From: Planctomycetota bacterium
GTDB lineage: Bacteria; Planctomycetota; Phycisphaerae; Sedimentisphaerales; Anaerobacaceae
DNA: 5,201 nucleotides
Direction: 5' to 3'
NCBI GenBank assembly: GCA_013202635.1
Contig: JABMRO010000475.1
Span: 1-5,201 of the forward strand
In this document: positions 4,820 to 5,201 of the stretch, in pieces
Position numbering within the stretch: position 1 is the stretch's first letter
How the letters are laid out: each line of letters begins with the position of its first letter
The notes under the pieces: generated by a model
Told to the model about the DNA's origin: nothing
What the model saw: the letters and a program-made list of their open reading frames with translations, nothing else
Databases searched by the model: none
Position numbers and translations under genes: made by a program

Positions 4820-5201
4820 TTAGATTCCAAGGGCGCCTCCAGTAGTCGCCCACCTGCCTGGTTGGCCATGTACCTGTCTTACAGGGATATAGTTATATTT
4901 CGTTTTCCACTCTGTTATTATCCCGTTCTCTTCGACCTCAACTACGTAAGGTACTTTCAACTCGGTAGTAGCAGGATTAAGAACCGGCTTACCTATCGAC
5001 ACAATTCGTATAAGTCTGATATGTCCATATTTCTTCTGTATTCTCTCCGCAGGTACGCCGCCGAACAATCGGCCTGCTTTTGCATAGTCCCGAGCAATCA
5101 GCGTCTCGAAGAATTGGCGGACGACTTCGACGGCAATTTCATTATCAGTAAGGTCACCCTGAAGCAGACCTATCTCCTGGGTGGTTTGGTCGACCCGCAT
5201 C
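4820..5201 (-). CDS. C-terminal part of a protein with an NTF2/SnoaL-like domain
   Basis: The reading frame is open from the right edge to a TAA at 4822-4820, so at least 126 residues are visible. A Met codon at 5200-5198 may be internal, because no upstream sequence is available to judge a start. Pattern, counted from that Met: acidic stretch (17-20), an amphipathic helix EVVRQFFETLIARDYAKAGR (about 25-44), then strands around RLIRIVSIGKPVL and LKVPYVVEVEENG, and a tail with VRQVHGQPGRWATTGGALGI. A helix followed by a curved sheet is what NTF2/SnoaL/DUF4878-like domains show. From memory, planctomycete proteins of varied N-terminal content often end in such a domain with a PxRWxxxGG tail; I could not check this. 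No catalytic residues are evident, and the function is unknown. Confidence 0.75.
   Translation of the reverse strand, partial: MRVDQTTQEIGLLQGDLTDNEIAVEVVRQFFETLIARDYAKAGRLFGGVPAERIQKKYGHIRLIRIVSIGKPVLNPATTELKVPYVVEVEENGIITEWKTKYNYIPVRQVHGQPGRWATTGGALGI

Noticed and set aside
1..5201. Mobile element, CRISPR array, tRNA or rRNA
   Set aside because: No transposase or integrase motifs, no regularly spaced repeats, and no tRNA or rRNA signature seen on either strand.

Overview
The window is about 5.2 kb of moderate-GC bacterial DNA in which every supported gene lies on the minus strand. No RNA gene, CRISPR array, insertion sequence or integrase is visible. I infer a planctomycete, most likely a Phycisphaerae/Sedimentisphaerales-type lineage. 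The grounds are protein architecture only: a TPR protein ending in RNA-polymerase-alpha C-terminal domains, a DUF5060-type secreted glycosidase, a SpoIID-domain lipoprotein in what looks like a non-sporulating setting, and a small C-terminal domain ending in a PGRW/GG motif. I ran no database search.

Layout in transcription order (right to left). (1) 5201-4820 is the 3' part of a gene whose product ends in a roughly 110-residue NTF2/SnoaL-like alpha+beta domain. A clear intrinsic terminator follows at 4676-4650. (2) 4523-2715 encodes a 602-residue secreted protein with a signal peptide, a DUF5060 beta-sandwich, a GH-A-like TIM barrel and a C-terminal beta domain. It has its own predicted promoter and a strong Shine-Dalgarno sequence. 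(3) 2490-1174 encodes a 438-residue cytoplasmic protein with about six TPR-like helical repeats, a basic linker and two tandem alpha-CTD domains. It also has its own promoter, with a consensus -10 and an A-tract matching the proximal UP-element consensus. (4) 1027-1 is a partial SpoIID/LytB-domain lipoprotein that runs off the left edge. It is preceded by a leader with mutually exclusive hairpins, and its start is unclear: the best-looking ATG is separated from the open frame by one base in a run of four A's.

How the genes relate: promoters and a terminator between them suggest separate transcription units rather than one operon. The glycosidase and the SpoIID-like protein act outside the cytoplasmic membrane, on polysaccharide and peptidoglycan respectively. 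The TPR/alpha-CTD protein is the likely transcription-associated factor of the group. The promoters of the glycosidase and the TPR/alpha-CTD genes share an A7-8 tract followed by TTGCAAAT, which hints at common control. The TPR/alpha-CTD protein, with its UP-element-like upstream tract and a palindrome just downstream of the predicted start site, is the most interesting item here.
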